Shown here in pieces: positions 26,598 to 39,886 of a stretch of 64,000 nucleotides of DNA. How positions within the stretch are numbered: position 1 is the first letter of the stretch; each line of letters starts with the position of its first letter. The notes below the pieces were generated by a model that saw only the letters and a list, made by a program, of their open reading frames with translations, was not told the origin of the DNA and did no database searches. The stretch lies in contig OX463779.1 of the NCBI GenBank assembly GCA_949825025.1, positions 44,783,249 to 44,847,248 of the forward strand, in the 5' to 3' direction. Position numbers and translations under genes: made by a program. Source of the stretch: Siphlonurus alternatus (taxonomy: Eukaryota > Arthropoda > Insecta > Ephemeroptera > Siphlonuridae).

Positions 26598-27056
26598 TTA
26601 TATATAATTTTAATATTGTCCTTGCAAATTTATTCATAGAAAATCGTCTCAAAATTACGAATCAAATAAACCATATGACCTCTGGACAGACGATTTTCTG
26701 AGTCTTGATTTAATTACATAATTAATGATCTTAAAGTATGCAATTAGGCATCTTTTAAATACAAAATTTCATGAATCTGGAAATTTTCTCCATACAAAGT
26801 TTATTTTATTATATTTCCCTCATTGAGTACATAAACAACAAGTCAGAGGCAGGAAATTCACAAATAGTCCAATAAGAACAATTCATTTCCCGAAAGTTGT
26901 GTAGTGAATCCCTGTAAACACACAATAATAAGGAAATAAACAACTAGTCATATAACATATATAATAGTATAATACTTAACAAAAACCAAAGAAAATAAAT
27001 AAGCATATATTGTTTTACATTTGTCCTATTCCTATTTACATACTAAGCATATACAT

Positions 27057-27242
27057 TTATGCCTTTAATTTTGTGTAAAATAAAGAACCATTTATGGATC
27101 TAATGTCAAGAGGTAATGAATTCCAAAGAGAACAAACTCTTACATAAAATGACCTTTGTGATGAGTGATGAGTATCCAAGCTAACGAAAGGAGGGTTGTA
27201 CAACAGACCACGTTTCTTACCTCTTCCAAGCTGCAATGCTCG
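27057..27242 (-). pseudogene. LINE reverse transcriptase C-terminal relic
   Basis: The minus strand reads an open frame of 60 residues ending at a TAA (27057-27059), including GKKRGLLYNPPFVSLDTH and QRSFYVRVCSLWNSLPLDIR. The RSF-VRV--LWN-LP-DIR pattern is the classic C-terminus of CR1/Jockey-type LINE reverse transcriptases. A stop lies just upstream and no other domains remain. The frame itself is unbroken, which suggests moderate age. Confidence 0.8.
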
Positions 27243-29583
<2,341 letters not shown>

Positions 29584-30356
29584 ACGGTAATACGTCATAA
29601 TACAATATGACTTCACGATTTGTAGGCAAAACGGCAAAACATTGCAGCGGCTTAAGGTAGAGATAACGCCGGTCAGCTGTTCGACGTAGGTCCCTTTGAT
29701 TGAGATATAAACCTTATAGCAAATTCACAAAAGTTCTGATTTTTTTTTTCAGAGGCAAATATTAGTGCCTAAAAGCCATAGAAAAAAAATTCAAAACAAT
29801 TTAACGAGCCAATTTTTTTAATTAATTTTTTTTTAATTTTCAGCATAGGGCTTTCCCATGGAGAGATAAACTAAAAAAAAAATAATTAAAAAAATCAGCT
29901 CGTTAAATTGTTTTGAAACTTTTTCTATGGCTTTTAGGCATTAATATCCGCCTCTCAAAAAAAAATCAGAATTTTTGTGAATTTTCTAAGGTTTACATGT
30001 TAATCAAAGATTTAAAAAAATCATGTTAATCAAAGGGACCTACATCGACCGGCGTTATCTCTACCTTAACAGATAGTGCTAAATTAGTCTTGAAATTAAT
30101 TTCTCCTGGCTATAATATATTCACATTTTTTTATAGATTTTTTTTATTTTTTTCATAAATGGTGACAAGAAGAACCAATGTTGTTGAAAAAAAAATATTT
30201 GGCGGCCCAAACTATTATTAAAAAAGATATATTGTGAGTTACGTTAACCCGCACAGTATAGGATTTTAGGAATTTCTGCCTACATCCCGAAGATCTTCGG
30301 GCGGTTTCGGGCATCTCCGTGCAGCTACTCCAAACGTAAACATGAAACTCCCGTAT
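29584..30356 (+). repeat. Interspersed repeat Z, copy 1, interrupted by family H element
   Basis: Left part (AATATGACTTCACGATTTGT, GTAGGCAAAA) and right part (TGAAATTAATTTCTCCTGGC, CATCCCGAAGATCTTCGGGC, AACGTAAACATGAAACT) match, in order, the reverse complement of 55208-55428. The 410-bp family H element at 29656-30065 sits between them; copy 2 has a single TTAA at the equivalent point. Nature of Z is unknown; an additional AT-rich block of about 140 bases is present here but not in copy 2. Confidence 0.8.
29656..30065. mobile_element. Family H foldback MITE, copy 1 (TTAA target duplication)
   Basis: Bounded by TTAA at 29652-29655 and 30066-30069. Ends GGTAGAGATAACGCCGGTC and GACCGGCGTTATCTCTACC are exact inverted repeats; long arms also share GTGCCTAAAAGCCATAGAAA and its complement. 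The interior has CAGCATAGGGCTTTCCCATG. Insertion inside repeat Z proves both ends. piggyBac-type target choice; no transposase. Confidence 0.92.
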
Positions 30357-31792
30357 ACAAATACAGTCCAACCAAGGCCCTAAAGAAAAACCCTATCGGT
30401 TTGAAATGATATTACATCCAATTATATGTAGCAATTTCTTATTAAGTAATCTATATAACAAAATTCCAGCATGTATATATTTTAATTATTTATCTTTTGG
30501 TCATAGGGAAAATGATCCAATAATGTATTATCAATATTTACTAACTAACTAAATAAATTAACATCATGCTACCTGTTCGTAATGCTGTCAGAGTCAATTT
30601 AATTCTTAAAATGAGTTTTTAAAAAAGTAATTTTCAAATGAAAATATTAATAATTTATAATTTTTTATAACTTTTCACACAAAAACTTGTTACGTTTTAA
30701 AGGTATGATTAAAAAATGGAGTTGTATATGTACTGCATAATTGCCATAATCCGATGTACTTAGCATTATGCTTTGATGTTATATGGCCTTCTTTGAGTAT
30801 CCACTGGCTACTATATAGGAATTACATATAGCATAATATATTGAGTTATTACGCTGTTGTACGTAGCAAATGTGGGATGAGTAATTTAAAATGGAGTAAT
30901 CTTGTCATTTAAACATATTATATAAAGTGTATGAATAATTAATTAGTAGCAATTAATGAGAATGATTTTGCAAAAGATTTCATCCTTTCATAAATAAAAT
31001 ACCATTAAATTTTGCTTTAAAAGAGAGCTGTGTATGTGATTTCAAATAAAATTCAAATTAATTTATTAACAAATATAATGGGTGCGTTAAATATAATTAT
31101 CAAAAATTCAGTAATAAAAATGAAATAATCAATAAAAAAATTGTCGTAATTTCAGACCCACCTTATTTAATTTGTTATGTATTTATTCATTGAATATAAC
31201 TATTAAAATTAACATATGTGTAATTTAACATAGTATTTTAATTTCAAATTACATTATTAATGTGCCATACATGTTTTATAGTAAAATTTAAAAAAAAAAA
31301 AAAAAAAAAACATGCAGTCATGGGCTTTTGCATTATCTTAGAAACATATTAAGTATAATAATATATTTTAAACATAGATTTTATTAAATATAAAAAAAAA
31401 ATGTAGAATTCTTAAAAGGTTTTACATAGAGCAGCTATACCATAGCAAATTGTTAATATCTATATTATATGGTAAAGTTTACTTAAAGTTGAGGAATGCA
31501 ATCTTGCCAAGAATATTAAGTTCTTATAATCTCTCCTATATAGTTCATAATAAAGTTAAGAGACTCTAGAAAGTATTATATATAAATTAAAATTTATAAA
31601 TCCATATTAAAGTTGAATTTTGAGATCAAAATTTTATTAGAAAATTCACCAAATCACATTTGAGACCAAAATATGAAAATATCTTTTCGATGTATACTGT
31701 GGTCTATAAACTCCTAAACCAAAAGTTCAAAATACTGAAAGATAATGTGTTAATTATTCCAATATTATTATAGTAATACAAATATATGAACT
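30357..31792. other. AT-rich DNA, no gene seen
   Basis: Low-complexity AT sequence with long A-runs (for example 31290-31310). No structure recognised. Confidence 0.55.
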
Positions 31793-32137
31793 ATGGAGTA
31801 TTGAATTCAAGGATTCAATTTTTTTATGGCAAAAATGGATAGTGTGCAAAGTTATGCTACTCTGATTTTTTTTTTTTTTTTTCAGAATTTTTAGAGCCCG
31901 AGAAGTACTGCTCAAAAGTTTTACCGAGGTTGGATTTTAACATTTTTAACCCACGCTCCTTTTAGGTCTTATCTTTTTATTATGAGAGGCATCAAGAGGC
32001 GTCACTCTCTCTCTCTCTCTGTACTTTCAATAATTTTTTAAAAATAGTTCTCGGGCTCTAAAAAATCAGAGTTATAGCATAATTTTGAACCATTTCTCCA
32101 TTTCTGCAATAAAAATTTGTGAGGTCGATACTCCATT
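31793..32137. mobile_element. Family J MITE, copy 4 (subfamily J2)
   Basis: Starts ATGGAGTATTGAATTC and ends GAGGTCGATACTCCAT. Contains GTGCAAAGTTATGCTACTCT, CCACGCTCCTTTTAGGTC and an internal CTCTCT run after GGCGTCA. Orientation of the core is inverted relative to copies 2 and 3. Confidence 0.8.
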
Positions 32138-32179
32138 AAAATAGAGTTCCTAACAGCTGATGTCAAAAAATGAAAAACT

Positions 32180-32770
32180 GAGTTAGTATTTTTTTAAAAG
32201 AGTTCCAGTGCTCCTACATATGGGACCGAAATCCAAAAAATTCCATCTCACATAAGTTCTCCAGAAAAAATTTCTAAAATCAGAGTGAACGCGTCGCTTA
32301 ACATGGGGCCTTACCTAAAAAAGACCCTCGAATATCTAAAAAAAAATACACCGTTAGGTGGTATAAAAAAAAATATGACGATGTTCTATGACCCGAGCTT
32401 TAACAGAAAAACGAATAAAAAAAATCGCTCGAATCCATTATTCCGTAAAAAAATCAAGAAAATTTCCCATGTTAATTCCCATAAGTTTTTCTTGATTTTA
32501 TGACGGGGAAACGGATTCGAGAACGTATGTTTTTTAAACAACTTTTGGTTAAAGCTCGAGCCATAGAACATGGCTATATTTTTTCATACCACCAAACGGT
32601 GTATTTTTTCGAGATATTCGAGGTTGTTTTTTCAGGTAAGGCCCCGTGTTAAATGACGCGTTTTCTCTGACTTTGGAAGTTTTTCTGGAGAAACTATGTG
32701 AGATGGAATCTTTTGGATTTCGGTTCCGTATGTAGGAGCACTGGAACTATTTTTAAAAAATACTAACTCG
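32180..32770. mobile_element. Family I 590-bp palindrome
   Basis: Left end GAGTTAGTATTTTTTTAAAA and right end TTTTTAAAAAATACTAACTC; further mirrored blocks include AGTGCTCCTACATA/TATGTAGGAGCACT, ATGGGGCCTTACCT/AGGTAAGGCCCCGT and ACACCGTTAGGTGGTAT/ATACCACCAAACGGTGT. Arms of about 290 bp meet near 32475 with almost no spacer. Short frames on both strands (32285-32503 plus, 32386-32571 minus) are by-products of the symmetry. Single copy here. Confidence 0.88.
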
Positions 32771-33159
32771 TTTTCTTGTTGTCTTTTTTGTAGTAGACCC
32801 TTTACTTTAAATTTAAATATCTATAAATTCTTCATGCGTGCAAGATGCATATTTTTTTAAATATGATTATCTTGTAAATGTACTGTATTATTTAATAATA
32901 ACGCATTTATATAATTCTATATATAAAATTACAAAGTAATTATGCAAATAATATATTATCTAGACTACTTATTTCATTTTACGTAATATTATATTACAAT
33001 ATGCTCCAATAGAACAAAATTATATATCATTGTTATTTGTTATGTTTGTAAAATTGAAATGCATATATAGGAGTAGTTGAATTATTTTCTGGAGTATATA
33101 TCGTAGTATATTTCATATTATTAATTAATCATGCACATGGCAGGTTTCAAACCTGGAAT

Positions 33160-33748
33160 TAAAATTAAATGATATTATGTTACATTAACAGTATAATAAA
33201 ATTATAGATTTTCTGGTGTTGTTAATGAAAAAAATCAAGCACTATTAAGTTATTGTATTATATATTATATCACCTAATATACAATGTCATATATCACATT
33301 TCTATATAATGTCTATGGTATAACAACCACACGTAAATGATATAATATACTTATAAGATTTCATTTTATATTAAAATAATATGCACTAGAAAATCTATAA
33401 TACACAATACTGTTAATTAATAGAGGCTTGAATTGATTGCGCCTCGCGATGCTCATTAAAATTTAAATTATATTATGTTACATTAACAATGTAATAAAAT
33501 TATAGATTTTCTGGTGTTGTTAAGGGAAAAAATCAAGCACTAAAGTTATTGTATTATATCACCTATACAATGTCATATATCACATTTCTATAATGTCTAT
33601 GGTATAACAACCATATACGTAAATTATATAATATACTTATAAGATTTCATTTTATATTAAAATAATATGCACTAGAAAAGCTATAATATAATACACAATA
33701 CTGTTAATTAATAGAGGCTTGAATTGATTGCGCCTCGCGATGCTCATT
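33160..33748. repeat. Two tandem copies of a ~295-bp unit
   Basis: Unit 1 (33160-33457) and unit 2 (33458-33748) share TTATAGATTTTCTGGTGTTG, TAATGTCTATGGTATAACAA, TATAAGATTTCATTTTATAT and TTGATTGCGCCTCGCGATGC in the same order; differences are mainly small AT indels. A recent direct duplication of unknown sequence with no coding potential. Confidence 0.9.
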
Positions 33749-34623
33749 TGTGACTAACAGTAAGGCCCATCTTTCACTTGAAAATGAAGTTTTTTTTTTA
33801 ATTTTCTCGGTAATAAATGGCGTAAAAAAAAAATTCTCCTAGATCTTGCGTTTTTGGTTTGAAGTGAGGATACGTAAAGGATTTTTCGTAAAAAAATCTC
33901 ATTCTTATAGTGAAAAACGAATTCACGTTTATTTTTTACATAGGTTTGATTAGGACGGTGGGAACACCGAAAAATCATCAACTTAATGACTTAAAGCATC
34001 AATGATAATATAATATTAGTTGAATAAATACATTTAACGCTGTTTGGAAAATTGTACATGTTAAAACACATTGAATCTCACGTTCTTTCTTCATGATTGG
34101 CAGTCTCTGGTTAGCAGGTGGTTTATTATCGTTTTTCTTGAGAACTCTTGAGTACTTTTCCTCCGCCATGCCAATCAATTACTGTCTTTTACCTTTAGGG
34201 CTGGATTTTTTTTATCAATCAAATTGATGTCATCAGTAAACGTTATTATTTTTTTGTCAAATTCACAAGAGTAGGGAAAATAAAGTGAATGAAGTATTTT
34301 AAATTATATTTAATTTTATTTTTCCCCTCTCCAAATTTATGTAAAGCTATGTACATGATTGTCAGAAGATTTTCGGAATGGAAATTTCAAATTTTCTGAA
34401 TAGCTCCGACTAATTTTTTTTTTCGTAATTCGGAAATTGAAATACGTATGTAACGAATTTTTTGGTTGTCCGATATTTCCATTTCGGACAAGCTTCAATG
34501 CAAAATTTATTTCCAGATTCGAATGAAGTCAATATTGTTATAGATTTAAATTGTAAGTAATTTACTTTTAATTAATTTCATAAAAATTGAATTCAGCAAA
34601 CTAAATTACATATTGCATTCATA
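33749..34623. other. No gene recognised; old repeat motif and repeat R copy 2
   Basis: At 33941-33980 TAGGTTTGATTAGGACGGTG and following bases resemble 13465-13502. Repeat R copy 2 lies at 34376-34491. Minus-strand frame 33754-33981 spans the motif but shows nothing recognisable. Confidence 0.45.
34376..34491. repeat. Degenerate interspersed repeat R, copy 2
   Basis: Aligns by eye with 539-640: GGAATGGAAATTTC, AAATTTTCTGAATAGC, CGTATGTAACGAATTTTTT and CCGATATTTCC in the same order. The GGAAATT/AATTTCC symmetry suggests an old foldback element. Confidence 0.45.
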
Positions 34624-34731
34624 TTAAAGTCGTCTCCACTTACCGTTGACACATTTTCCTTTGTCCTCCAATACAATACTAATGAGAGAGTCACGTGACG
34701 TCAAACCAAAGATAAGTGGCAATGACTTTAT
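34624..34731. mobile_element. Family S MITE, copy 1
   Basis: Ends AAAGTCGTCTCCACTTACC and GATAAGTGGCAATGACTTT are inverted repeats with mismatches. CATTTTCCTTTGTCCTCCAA and GTGACGTCAAACCAAAGATAA are shared with 61773-61870. About 105 bp, non-coding. Confidence 0.75.
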
Positions 34732-36693
34732 TATAGAACTTATTTGTCTAAAAAATACAAAAATACTTTATAAAAAAAATACTTTTTATGGTAATGTAAA
34801 TAAATAAAAATCTTCTCTTTATTTTTTATGTTTTTTATTAAGTTTAAAAAGTTTAGCACAGACACTATATAGAAGTATGTACATAACAAGGTATAAGATA
34901 CTAAGGCTATAAGAATATTAAAATCTTAATTGAAATAAACCACATCTGCCCAAGAACACCATGCATCTTACAAAAAAATGTTATATCTCATATTCTAAGA
35001 CACACCCTTGTGCTGATTCAACTTCAAAATTATTCTGCAACATCAATTTTATGTTCGAGTTTCCTCATAGCAACGTTTCATTGCCTTTGCCGCCCTTTTC
35101 CATCAAACCCTAAACGCAGCTGTTTCTAATAAGTTTAAATATTTTGCTACGATTAAAAAAAAAAAGTTTTTTTTTTAAAAAGGAATATTTTATCTAAATT
35201 TATTTTTTTATACTTTTTTTTTCTAACTTAATGCTACGAAAAGTATATGTATATTGAAGAAAACGATGAAGTTTATTTTACTATACTTTTTAACAACAAA
35301 GTTTTTTTTTAGGAAAAAATGGATAGAAAGAGAGAGTATGAAAAAATATCAGATAAAATGTGACCTGGTAAGTTTTTTTTTTTTTTTTTTTTTTTCTCAC
35401 TTTCAATATAAGAAAAGGCCATGGAAAGAGGTTTCTTTTGGAAGAAGGGTGCATGAAGGAAGTGTATAATTTATAACACTAGAAAAGCAAGCTCAGACAT
35501 ATATAGGGAGTGACTGAGCTATCGGTGTCGCTTCTGCAGCACGCTGAAATAACGCCGGTGCCAATATAATACATCCAACATGTATACAGACTTTCTGTAG
35601 TCTTGAAGAAAATATATTTTATGTAAAAAATATATCTGAAAAGAAGGATGAATATTCGATCTGACTTTTTGTAAGTGTCACTACATATGCTCGTTTATAT
35701 ACGCGTATATAGGAAGTAAGTTGAAGTAAAATATGTTGTCCGTGTTTCGTAGATACATTTTTCAACTTGACCCTGCAATATCTCTTCTTGTAGCTTATCC
35801 GTCTATCTTTCTATTTTTTATGCATTTACCTTTTATTTGGTGGTTGTTCACTTTGTGTATGGGCATTTGCCTTTTTCAGCCACCAATTGGTTTATTTTTG
35901 TTTCCTCCCAAATATGTAATTTTTTTCCCAGTAAACAATTATATTATTATTAAATATTACCTGCATTTTCTAATTTTACCTTTTTTTTCAATGAATATAA
36001 AATGAAAGTAATCATACATCTATATAATCATGATTTCTTCACCATTTAAATTTTGTGATTTTTTGAACAATTCACGGTTCCCTCAGTCTCTTCTCAGCGA
36101 GTGCTAGGATGCGTAATAGAGGCCGTCGTCCCTCCTTTATCCCTACCCATCACCCTGCTTCGAGCTCCAAGTTCATAGCTAGGAGTGTATCCGTGTAAAA
36201 AATAAATAAAAAAATGTAAATTCAGAATTTGATTAAAAGTTTGCAAGAAAAGCAATGCATGCATTACCTATTATTACCTATTGGGCGACCTTATAAATCA
36301 CTGCAATAAAGAAAAGCATAAAATTAATACAAATTCTCCTGTGTTTAAATTGAATTCAAAAAGCTAGACAGACTTATCAATTTGATTCAATTAATTAATG
36401 TTATCAAGTAGTAAAAAGGTGCAATATGAATGTTAAACTTGAACTAATTATTTATTCTTATAAAATTTAGAACATTAACATACTTTTATTTTACATTGCA
36501 GCATTTTGGTCTACGAACTTAAAACGCATTTTTTTTTAGTAATTTATCATTTCAACAATTTATCAATTTCAGCTAGCATGCACTTCTAAAATGCAAGGGG
36601 AAAAAAAAGAATGTGTATTTTTTATGTGTATTTTTTTGTATACAGATTTTCATAGTTACATACAAAGTATACCTTTGTTTATTTAGACTTTAT
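34732..36693. other. AT-rich DNA, no confident gene
   Basis: A plus-strand frame at 35733-36005 would encode a 90-residue, very hydrophobic peptide; its composition fits AT-rich chance translation rather than a conserved membrane protein. A GC-richer patch at 35505-35560 and one at 36090-36190 show no motif. Confidence 0.4.
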
Positions 36694-36811
36694 ATACACT
36701 CCTCGACTTTGAAAAGTTCCCTTTTTACAGCCTTGTTAATCACCATTGTGATATATACTCAGAGAGCATGGAGATTTGCAAAGTGAACTTTTCAGAGGCG
36801 ATAACTGTACA
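36694..36811. mobile_element. Family N foldback MITE, copy 2
   Basis: ATACACTCCTCGACTTTGAA at the left, TTTCAGAGGCGATAACTGTA at the right, with CAGCCTTGTTAATCACCAT inside; equivalent to 52210-52337 but more diverged. Confidence 0.65.
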
Positions 36812-38050
36812 TAAAGATTATAGAGAATAAATATAATAATATAATAAGCTAATAAGCTAATATATATAATTATATATAACAACATTTCTAGACAAGTTTG
36901 TTTGTACCATTACTGTCATGAAAACTACGAAATAATAACCAATAACTGTGCTACACAGACTTTGTGAATAAAACTGTCAAAGTTTCGATTGTATCAAAAT
37001 TATAGTTGGCATAACTGAAACATCTAACAAGTAAGATCTAATATTCTGTAGACTGTGAAATCTTGTTGCGGCTGTATATTTATGCTCTAGATTATACATT
37101 GGTCTACAAACAAGCTACACAACTACCAAGTTCTATCAAAGCTGATGATCAAAGTTGAAGAGGTAGTAGTATCGAATTCACCCCTTTAAGGTAAGCAACC
37201 TGAGAGTCTCTCCAAACTACCACCACATCCCTAGCAGGCTATTAATTAAACAAATTAACTAAGACTTGTGCACTCAATCGGTCATGTGCCTTCCTTTACT
37301 GGCAGCAGGAATTATAACATCATTATCTCTATATTGATCCAGCTTACTGTATATTAATTAATATATAGTCTACAGAATATTTAATTAAATTCATAGAAAA
37401 ATTAATAAATTATGCTTTTATGTTTACAAGAGAATTACAATAGCATTAAGATGATTATAATTTATAAATAGCATAAATCATTTCTATTTATTTATCAATT
37501 ATTGCTAGTTACAATTTTACTCGTTTTAATCAATACTTTTTGCAATGATTGAAAATTAGGTTAAAGCTATTTTCTACAATAATTTGATAAAGCAACTAGA
37601 TAATAAAATATAATATAACTTATTTTTAACGATTAATCTCAGTTACTTCGGAATCAAAGAATATTTCCCTGCAAACGAATCGAATGAAATAAATTTTAAA
37701 AAATCGAGAAAGTTCTAAAACTTAATCGCTTATGGTTTGGGCAAATTCAGTCTTGCAGTTTTCTTACAACAGCTCCATTTCCGGTTTTCGTCCATAAGGC
37801 CAATGTTAAACTTCTACCTCAGTTTTCACAAAACTGATAAGACAGATTCGCCTCAAAATTTGTATGCCACCTATTGATGGTGAGTTCTAAGTCCCCTGCA
37901 AGTCTTGTTGCATTCAGGCGGTACGATTGCGAGATATCAACCTACTGAGATTCATCCTTAAGTCCGAAATGTAGGAATCAATAAATATTTTAATTTTAAT
38001 ATGAATTTGAAAATATTAATATGAATTTCGTATTGTTTATATTAATTTAA
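36812..38050. other. No gene recognised
   Basis: Mixed AT-rich sequence. The stretch 37740-37980 is less AT-rich and includes a CCATAAGGCCAATGTTAAA string also present inside the hAT MITE at 53829, but no element boundary is apparent. Confidence 0.45.
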
Positions 38051-38302
38051 ACCCATCCCGACATTTGCCTGTGACTTAGGGAAACGTGGGAACCTCAGCC
38101 ACGATGGTCGCTACAGCTTTTGTTAATGGACCAGAAGTGCAATTGTCCAAAGCCAGGAGAACCACATAGTTGAAAAGAGCAACAACTTACTCCTGGGTGA
38201 GAAACGTGATTTTTGTTGAAAATGGTCACTCATCTAAATACTAACCACGCCTTGACTTCAGTGATCTGACGAGACTCTGTCAAACGCACTGCCACACCTC
38301 TT
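38051..38302 (-). mobile_element. 5S-rRNA-derived SINE, copy B, with conserved tail
   Basis: Minus strand: 5S-like head (TCTCGTCAGATCACTGAAGT, GCGTGGTTAGTATTTAGATG, AGTGACC), then a body with GTGGTTCTCCTGGCTTTGG shared with copy A, then a tail GCTGAGGTTCCCACGTTTCC, CACAGGCAAATGTCGGGATG. The tail also ends the tRNA-headed element at 49764-49973. Full length about 250 bp. Transcription would be from the 5S internal promoter by Pol III; mobilisation by a partner LINE is inferred. Confidence 0.88.
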
Positions 38303-38904
38303 ATAATATAAATAATTTAATACTGACAGATTAGAGCATATATTTTCATTCATTAGCTATATAATATAGCAGTTCATTTTTGCATGTCCCTTTGTACAGT
38401 CTCTCCTCCCTCACGTTTTGTCCTCTAAAAGTTTGGTCCACTCAGCAGTCAGGCTTGCCCACATGGTTTCAAATTGCTCCCTCCAAGGCACGGACAAGTG
38501 GCATTTAATTATCTTTTGAGCACTGAAAATATGACTTTCTGAGCGGGGAGCAATTACATTTTCAACTATAACCTTAATTTTTCTCATCTTATGTAACACA
38601 AAACCGTTGGTAATTATTAAATAAAAATTGCTGACAAGATATTACAAAAATTATTTTTCTCCAGCAAGTTTATTAAAATATTAAGGTAGACGCTAGAGGA
38701 AAAAAATTCAATGTAAAAAAAATGCAAGTTAAAAAATGGCCGAACATATTTAGTGAAGATTAGTAGAGGATAGGATTTATTTATTTATTTATTCTCTTGT
38801 GGCTGTACATAATACAACATAGAGACAAAAAGATATTTTCCTTAAAAATTAATATTATACTATAATTATTATAAAAATTAGTATAAAATTGACATTGAAA
38901 CAAA
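38303..38904. other. No confident gene
   Basis: A minus-strand frame of 62 residues at 38411-38599 lies in a more balanced patch (38400-38590) and could be a piece of an exon or of an old element; no motif is recognised. Confidence 0.4.
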
Positions 38905-39212
38905 CTAATTTTTGTAATTAGAATTAATATATTCATTAACTGAGTAAAATTGATGGGCCAGAAGGATTTTTTTTTAATTCTCTGGCAAATTTTTTATTGC
39001 AATCAATATTTTTTATTGCCTGCGGCAACTTATTGTATATTGTTATGAGATCGAAATGAAGACATTTAAAATTTTTCGGCAAATGAGGATCATTTTTTTG
39101 TCCTCGTATTATGAGTATGGAAGTTTGCGTTTGTTTCAAAGAGCTCGGGTTGATTTCTTACAAATTTAGCACATTCCAGCACATACAAACAAGGTAGTGT
39201 TAAAATTACAGA
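38905..39212 (-). pseudogene. LINE reverse transcriptase C-terminal relic, two frameshifts
   Basis: Minus strand reads LPCLYVLECAKFVRNQPELF then HTHNTRTKK, shifts frame in an A-run, continues FDLITIYNKLPQAIKNIDC and KKFARELKK, shifts again in an A-run, and ends LLAHQFYSVNEYINSNYKN and a stop. The order LP-LYVLE, HTHNTR, YNKLP, FYSVNEY parallels the end of the full-length LINE at 41612-44665 (VPSIYILNC, HNYNTR, FLPKC, FYSVKAF), so it is a diverged relative of the same broad group. Upstream domains are missing. Confidence 0.85.
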
Positions 39213-39775
39213 AAATAATGGAAAATCAAATGAGTGAGACAATAATTATTAGTTAATTTGTGGTTTGATAGTTTAACTTAAAATAGACGACGGAGCATTG
39301 TAACTGAAAGAACTCTTTAATTAAACTATCTCTGACAATTTCGAGGTAATGTTTGAAGCTGATTTCTCGACCTGCCTGGGAAACAAACAGCTGATAGTGA
39401 CGTCAGAACCCACGTGACTTTCGTCCTTCAGTTTTCTTTGTCTCTTCCTAGCAACTAAATTAGTTACAAAGTTTTTCTTGTATAATTTTCAAACATAAGT
39501 TAAATATAAAAGAATTTGATGTTTTTTTTATAATTATTAGTATCTAATATAACATATTACTGTACATAGAAATATTATGTTTTTGCAAATAAAAATTTCT
39601 AATTAATGCAATTAACTCTCTTAACTAATATGAATTAAATTTATTTTTTATTTCAAATGTTATGGAAAACAATGTTAATTGCATGATGTCTAAAAAGAAG
39701 AAAAAAAAATGGGGGTGGATAAAAAAAAAAAGAGAACGAAAAGAAATTAGAAGTTAACATCTATTTCGTTTACAT
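39213..39775. other. AT-rich DNA, no gene seen
   Basis: Contains one TGACGTCA (39398) beside ACCCACGTGACTTT, reminiscent of family S, but no paired end was found. Confidence 0.45.
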
Positions 39776-39886
39776 GAAGGGGTTTAATACATATTTGTTG
39801 ATGACGGATAATGTTATTATTATATGAATAAGCGTCATCAACGAATCCGTATTAAACACCCGAAACACCGTTATGTAAACGTAGTG
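39776..39886. mobile_element. Family A foldback MITE, copy 2
   Basis: CGTTTACATGAAGGGGTTTA at the left, ACACCGTTATGTAAACGTAG at the right, with TTGATGACGGATAATGTTAT and TCATCAACGAATCCGTATTA mirrored inside. Matches copies at 5901 and 45857. Confidence 0.85.

Noticed and set aside
33160..33748. CRISPR-like array
   Set aside because: Only two long direct units with no spacers; the genome is eukaryotic in character.
35733..36005. 90-residue hydrophobic open frame resembling a membrane protein
   Set aside because: Phe/Ile/Leu/Tyr richness is expected from T-rich DNA; no charge pattern, motif, splice context or composition shift supports a gene.
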